Source: Hyphomicrobiales bacterium (GTDB lineage Bacteria > Pseudomonadota > Alphaproteobacteria > Rhizobiales > Rhizobiaceae). From it: 57,636 nucleotides of DNA. The translations under genes and the position numbers were made by a program. The notes beneath the pieces were generated by a model that ran no database searches, had not been told where the DNA came from, and was given only the letters and a program-made list of their open reading frames with translations. Of the stretch, positions 54,622 to 57,636 are shown in pieces. The stretch is taken from the NCBI GenBank assembly GCA_900472605.1, contig UCJD01000010.1, positions 22,775 through 80,410 of the forward strand. Reading direction: 5' to 3'. Within the stretch, counting starts at the first letter, position 1. Each line of letters starts with the position of its first letter.

Positions 54622-54647
54622 CCGGCAGAAAAATCAAGGAGATTGAT

Positions 54648-55091
54648 ATGGCTGACATCAGAGTGCCGCGAAATTCCTGGGTTGTGGTATGCGACGGAGG
54701 GAAGGCTCTGATTATGCAGAATGACGGCGACGTTACCGGCGTCGATCTCAAGGTCAGGGAAACCCTGGCGCAACCAAACGAACCCGATCGCGAAATCGGC
54801 ACCGACAAGCCCGGCCGGGCTTATAGTGCGGACGGCCGCGGCAGCGCGGTCGAGGAGCTCAGCTGGCACGATCAGGCCGAGGCAGAATTCCTGAAGCGGA
54901 TCGCATTCAAGCTGGATGATCTGATCATCGAGAAGGATGCGACCAACATCGTGCTGGTGGCCCCGCCGCGAGCGCTTGGAACGCTCCGCTCCAATCTCAG
55001 CGTCGAGGCGCAGGCCATCATTTCGGCCGAGATTCCCAAGGATTACACGAACTTGCCGATCGACCAGATCGAACGGCGACTGGCGGCCTGA
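54648..55091 (+). CDS. host attachment protein family (Host_attach, COG5622)
   Basis: A 147-residue soluble protein with WVVVCDGGKALIMQ at the start and LVAPPRALGTLR in the middle, the pattern of the 'protein required for attachment to host cells' family, distantly related to release-factor-1-like folds. AAGGAG sits 7 bases before the ATG. The biochemical activity is not known. A strong terminator follows. Confidence 0.85.
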   Translation: MADIRVPRNSWVVVCDGGKALIMQNDGDVTGVDLKVRETLAQPNEPDREIGTDKPGRAYSADGRGSAVEELSWHDQAEAEFLKRIAFKLDDLIIEKDATNIVLVAPPRALGTLRSNLSVEAQAIISAEIPKDYTNLPIDQIERRLAA

Positions 55092-55109
55092 CGAGTTCAG
55101 GCGAAGCCG

Positions 55110-55134
55110 GAGCGGGCGAAAGCCCGCTCTTTTT
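55110..55134 (+). terminator. terminator of the host-attachment gene
   Basis: GAGCGGGC-GAAA-GCCCGCTC is a perfect 8-bp stem with a tetraloop followed by five T residues. Confidence 0.88.
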
Positions 55135-55150
55135 CCGCGTGTGTTTGGCT

Positions 55151-55495
55151 CTAGCTTTCAAAGCTCAGGCGCAACACGTGGTGCAGGAACTCCGGATTGA
55201 TCAGCATGTTGAAGCTGACCGTCGCAAGGTCACCCTCGCGCTTCACCAGCGTCGCACCGATCTCATCCTGGATGCCGAGGATTTCCAGGAAGAAATGGTT
55301 CGGCATCTCGATCGACGCATTCACCTCGAGCGTCGCGCCGGCGAGCGTGATGCTGCGGATCAGGCAGCGGAGTTGCGTAGCGGTGCTGAGGTGATGGCCG
55401 ACGAAAATTATCTTGCCGGGGCGATCGAGCGCGAATTCCCGGTAAGCCTGCTCCGGTTCGGGATGTGCAGTATCGAGGTGCATCTGAAAGGCCAT
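55151..55495 (-). CDS. PilZ-like protein with degenerate c-di-GMP site
   Basis: A 114-residue protein similar in layout and C-terminal half (EILGIQDEIGATLV) to the PilZ protein at 53542. The RxxxR motif is replaced by DRPGK and DxSxxG by SITLAG, so ligand binding is unlikely. GGAGG gives a good binding site. It may be a non-binding partner of the intact copy. Confidence 0.7.
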   Translation of the reverse strand: MAFQMHLDTAHPEPEQAYREFALDRPGKIIFVGHHLSTATQLRCLIRSITLAGATLEVNASIEMPNHFFLEILGIQDEIGATLVKREGDLATVSFNMLINPEFLHHVLRLSFES

Positions 55496-55831
55496 GGTCG
55501 CCTCCGCTGGTTGTCTGGTTTCAATCTAAGGCAAGTGTGCTGAATAGTTCTGAAAAAGATCTTTAAAACTAGACGCTTATGTAAAATGCGGCGCTTAAAA
55601 GTCCCATTTTTAGGCAGTATTCGGCTGTTTTGCTGGAAATTTGCGCAGGTTGACAGATGCGCGTCCCTGCCTCATACCGAAAACCGGTTTGAGACGCCTG
55701 CCGCTCGCGGATGAAAATCCATGGTGAAGATCTCCTGGAATGAACGGTCACAGCCCTTTGTGCATGCTGACTGGTGGCAATGCGAGCTCCCAACTGCCTA
55801 TGAACAGCATGCCTTTTTGAAAGGCTGAACC
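55496..55831. other. intergenic region between PilZ-like and glyoxalase-like genes
   Basis: A 336-base AT-rich divergent region without a supportable gene. Its 3' end holds a hairpin over the downstream ribosome binding site (55811-55825). Confidence 0.5.
55811..55825 (+). promoter_or_regulatory. hairpin sequestering the ribosome binding site
   Basis: GCCTTT-TTG-AAAGGC is a perfect 6-bp stem; its right arm contains AAGG, the only ribosome binding site for the ATG at 55832. Confidence 0.5.
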
Positions 55832-56263
55832 ATGAACTATCCTTCGATCGACGATCTGAAGGCCCAGGCAAAGCGATTACGTGGCGCCATGGAATCAAGC
55901 GGCAGACCGATCTCGCATAGCGGCGCTCTGGAGCTGATCGCCAGCCAGCACGGTGTCCGCGACTGGAACACGCTATCGGCGCTGGCGGCCAAGCCCAATA
56001 CCGCGCCGCTGGCCGCACTCACCGTCGGCGCGCGGGTCAGCGGCCGCTATCTGAACCAGCCGTTCACCGGCAAGATTCTGGCGCTCGGCGAACAATCCGG
56101 TGGCCTGCACAAGCTGACGCTTCATTTCGACGAGCCGGTTGACGTGGTCACCTTCGAGAGCTTTTCGGCCTTCCGCCAAAGGGTCAACGCGCAGGTGGAC
56201 GAAAACGGCGTTTCCCCGCGCAAGACCTCGAACGGCCAGCCGCACCTCGTGCTCGACATCTGA
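55832..56263 (+). CDS. glyoxalase-superfamily-associated protein
   Basis: A 143-residue protein with the N-terminal signature SIDDLKAQAKRLR, HSGALELIA and RDWNTLSALA, found as a domain in proteins annotated 'glyoxalase superfamily' in alphaproteobacteria. The C-terminal part is a small beta domain. No metal site of true glyoxalases is evident. Function unknown. Confidence 0.7.
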   Translation: MNYPSIDDLKAQAKRLRGAMESSGRPISHSGALELIASQHGVRDWNTLSALAAKPNTAPLAALTVGARVSGRYLNQPFTGKILALGEQSGGLHKLTLHFDEPVDVVTFESFSAFRQRVNAQVDENGVSPRKTSNGQPHLVLDI

Positions 56264-56282
56264 TGTCAGCTGCCTGAAACGA

Positions 56283-56311
56283 AAAAGCCGCGCTGTCGAG
56301 GCGCGGCTTTT
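56283..56311. terminator. bidirectional terminator before iolB
   Basis: AAAAGCCGCG and CGCGGCTTTT form a perfect 10-bp stem with a 9-base loop between two convergent genes, with A and T runs on either side. Confidence 0.85.
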
Positions 56312-56329
56312 ACCGTCGTGCAGTCAGTA

Positions 56330-57127
56330 TCAGGCCTTGAGCAGCCATTCATGCTCTGGCGCATTGTAGAATTTCCAGACACGCTTCGGGCCGGCCATGA
56401 CGTTGAGATAGTAGAGATCATAGCCGTGCGTGGCAGCGCAGGGGTGATAGCCCTTAGGCACCAGCGTCACGTCGCCATCTTCCAGCACCATCGCCTCGTC
56501 GAGCGAGCGGTCGTCGGTATAGACGCGCTGGAACCCGAAACCCTGCGGCGGGTTCAGGCGATGATAGTAGGTCTCCTCGAGGAAGCTCTCGTTCGGCAGA
56601 TTGTCCTGGTCGTGCTTGTGCGGCGGGTAGGAGGACGTGTGACCGCCCGGCGTGATCACCTCGACAACAAGCAGCGAATAGGCCGATGCGTCGTCTTCGG
56701 GCATGATGTTGTTGACGTAGCGCACATTGGTGCCCTTGCCACGCGTCAGCGCCGGATGCGTGCCCGGGGGAATTTCCTTCGCCTCATAAGCGCCGCCGCC
56801 CGGCGCCGAGCAGACTGCCAGCTCCAGATCGGTCTCGGCCGTCACCGACCAGGCCGATTCCATCGGGATATAAAGCGCATGCGGCGCCCCGTCGAACGGG
56901 CTCATGCGCTCGCCGAGCGTGCCGAAATCCCGCGTGCCGGCGCTGGCCTTGCCCTTGCCGCTCACCCAGACGAGGCACACCTCGCGCTCGCCGGTTTCGC
57001 CGGACACGCTCTCGCCGGGCTTCAGCCGGTGCAGGTCGAAGCCGACATAGGTCCAGTCCGCGCTCTCAGGCGTGACATGGGTGACGCGGCCGTGCGTGCC
57101 GGATGGTTTGACTTTGAGGTTTGGCAT
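56330..57127 (-). CDS. iolB: 5-deoxy-glucuronate isomerase
   Basis: A 265-residue bicupin that converts 5-deoxy-glucuronate to 5-dehydro-2-deoxygluconate in myo-inositol breakdown. The metal-binding SSYPPHKHDQD and the LEETYYHRLNP segment are present. The start behind GAGGAG is chosen over an upstream extension that runs into the repeat. It follows iolE, with a 239-base repeat between them. Confidence 0.94.
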   Translation of the reverse strand: MPNLKVKPSGTHGRVTHVTPESADWTYVGFDLHRLKPGESVSGETGEREVCLVWVSGKGKASAGTRDFGTLGERMSPFDGAPHALYIPMESAWSVTAETDLELAVCSAPGGGAYEAKEIPPGTHPALTRGKGTNVRYVNNIMPEDDASAYSLLVVEVITPGGHTSSYPPHKHDQDNLPNESFLEETYYHRLNPPQGFGFQRVYTDDRSLDEAMVLEDGDVTLVPKGYHPCAATHGYDLYYLNVMAGPKRVWKFYNAPEHEWLLKA

Positions 57128-57152
57128 GTGTGTCTCCTCGAAATGTTGAACT

Positions 57153-57325
57153 GTGGGCGGGGCACCCCCCTCTGTCCTGCCGGACATCTCCCCCTCAAGG
57201 GGGGAGATCGACTCGTGGTTAGGTTTTCGCCAAGGAATGAATGTGGAGCGAGCGGCTGCTCCATCCGATCTCCCCCCTTGAGGGGGAGATGCCCGGCAGG
57301 GCAGAGGAGGGTGTGCCCCGCCCAC
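57153..57325. repeat. long inverted repeat, rhizobial palindromic element
   Basis: The arms 57153-57210 and 57266-57325 are near-perfect inverted copies (about 55 of 58 positions) around a 55-base spacer. Each arm itself contains the palindrome ATCTCCCCCTCAAGGGGGG. This looks like the intergenic palindromic repeats (RIME-like) seen in rhizobial genomes. Confidence 0.75.
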
Positions 57326-57366
57326 TGCGCAGAGCGGGTATCTCACCCCACAGCCCATGCCGAAAA

Positions 57367-57636
57367 TCACCCCTTAGGAAACCCTTCCGTCTCCACCGTA
57401 TACCCGGCCGCCGTCATTACCCGCATCAGTTCGGCGTGACCGATCTCCGCCATCTTCTTAGGCGGCGCCTTGCGCGGGTCCTGTTCTGCCTCGACGACGA
57501 ACCAGCCCTCGTAACCGTAATCGGCCAACCGCTTCACGATCGCCCCGAAATCGAGCGATCCGTCGCCCGGCACGGTGAACGCACCAAGTGCCACGGCATC
57601 AAGGAAGGACTGCTTGCTCCGGTCGAGGCCATCGAC
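57367..57636 (-). CDS. iolE: inosose dehydratase IolE, N-terminal part outside window
   Basis: Ninety codons at the 3' end of the gene are visible and the frame continues to the window edge. The segment SFLDAVALGAFTVPGDGSLD followed by GYEGWFVVEAEQDPRKAP is the C-terminal signature of IolE, which dehydrates scyllo-inosose in the inositol pathway. It lies upstream of iolB in the usual order. Confidence 0.9.
   Translation of the reverse strand, partial: VDGLDRSKQSFLDAVALGAFTVPGDGSLDFGAIVKRLADYGYEGWFVVEAEQDPRKAPPKKMAEIGHAELMRVMTAAGYTVETEGFPKG

Overview
The window reads as a chromosomal segment of a GC-rich alphaproteobacterium of the Rhizobiaceae (Rhizobium, Agrobacterium, Neorhizobium or Sinorhizobium type). 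The grounds are a feuN-feuP-feuQ operon, a cycHJKL-type (ccmIEFH) cytochrome c maturation operon followed by degP and a two-component pair, glnE convergent with a PleC-like kinase, an iolE-iolB end, and a rhizobial-type intergenic palindromic repeat. No rRNA, tRNA, CRISPR array, insertion sequence or integrase was seen. Species cannot be fixed by reading alone.

Layout. 1-3.8 kb: 3' end of a gene transfer agent (GTA) / phage-tail cluster, namely a truncated host-specificity 'megatron' protein and a small holin-like protein. 3.9-6.3 kb: feuN-feuP-feuQ, a tiny exported modulator with its two-component pair. 6.4-11 kb: a surface lipoprotein, then ccmI-ccmE-ccmF-ccmH joined by 4-base overlaps. 11-18 kb: degP with its own terminator, an OmpR-type regulator and kinase, and glnE. 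18-23.2 kb: PleC-like kinase and pepN (minus strand). 23.5-28.4 kb: EamA permease, an orphan double-winged-helix protein, a possible small gene, uracil-DNA glycosylase and a YegD-like Hsp70. 28.5-32.9 kb: RND efflux permease and its membrane-fusion partner behind a clean palindromic operator. 33-38.5 kb: divergent SDR, ETF-quinone oxidoreductase, GNAT, L,D-transpeptidase, MgtE. 38.8-41.6 kb: quinone oxidoreductase-like gene divergent from an HxlR regulator, then an MFS exporter. 41.8-45.6 kb: lipid kinase, and a glutamine synthetase-like enzyme divergent from a class III aminotransferase (probable polyamine use). 45.6-49.2 kb: GT39, GT2 and a flippase-like membrane protein, a plausible lipid-linked-sugar glycosylation set. 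49.2-53.5 kb: amn, small exported proteins, a Sel1 protein, a HisC-like aminotransferase. 53.5-56.3 kb: two PilZ-like proteins flanking a DUF2177 membrane protein and a host-attachment-family protein, then a glyoxalase-like protein. 56.3-57.6 kb: iolB and the 3' end of iolE (inositol catabolism).

Taken together, most of the window is envelope biology: cytochrome c assembly, periplasmic protease control, cyclic glucan/osmotic signalling, efflux, peptidoglycan cross-linking, lipid-linked glycosylation and c-di-GMP-linked attachment. The least explained pieces are the holin-like gene behind the GTA tail gene, the GT39/GT2/flippase trio, the structured leader of the host-attachment gene with its flanking intact and degenerate PilZ paralogs, the orphan double-winged-helix protein, and several unassigned palindromic operators. 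I did not find a single obviously new multi-gene defence or mobile system.
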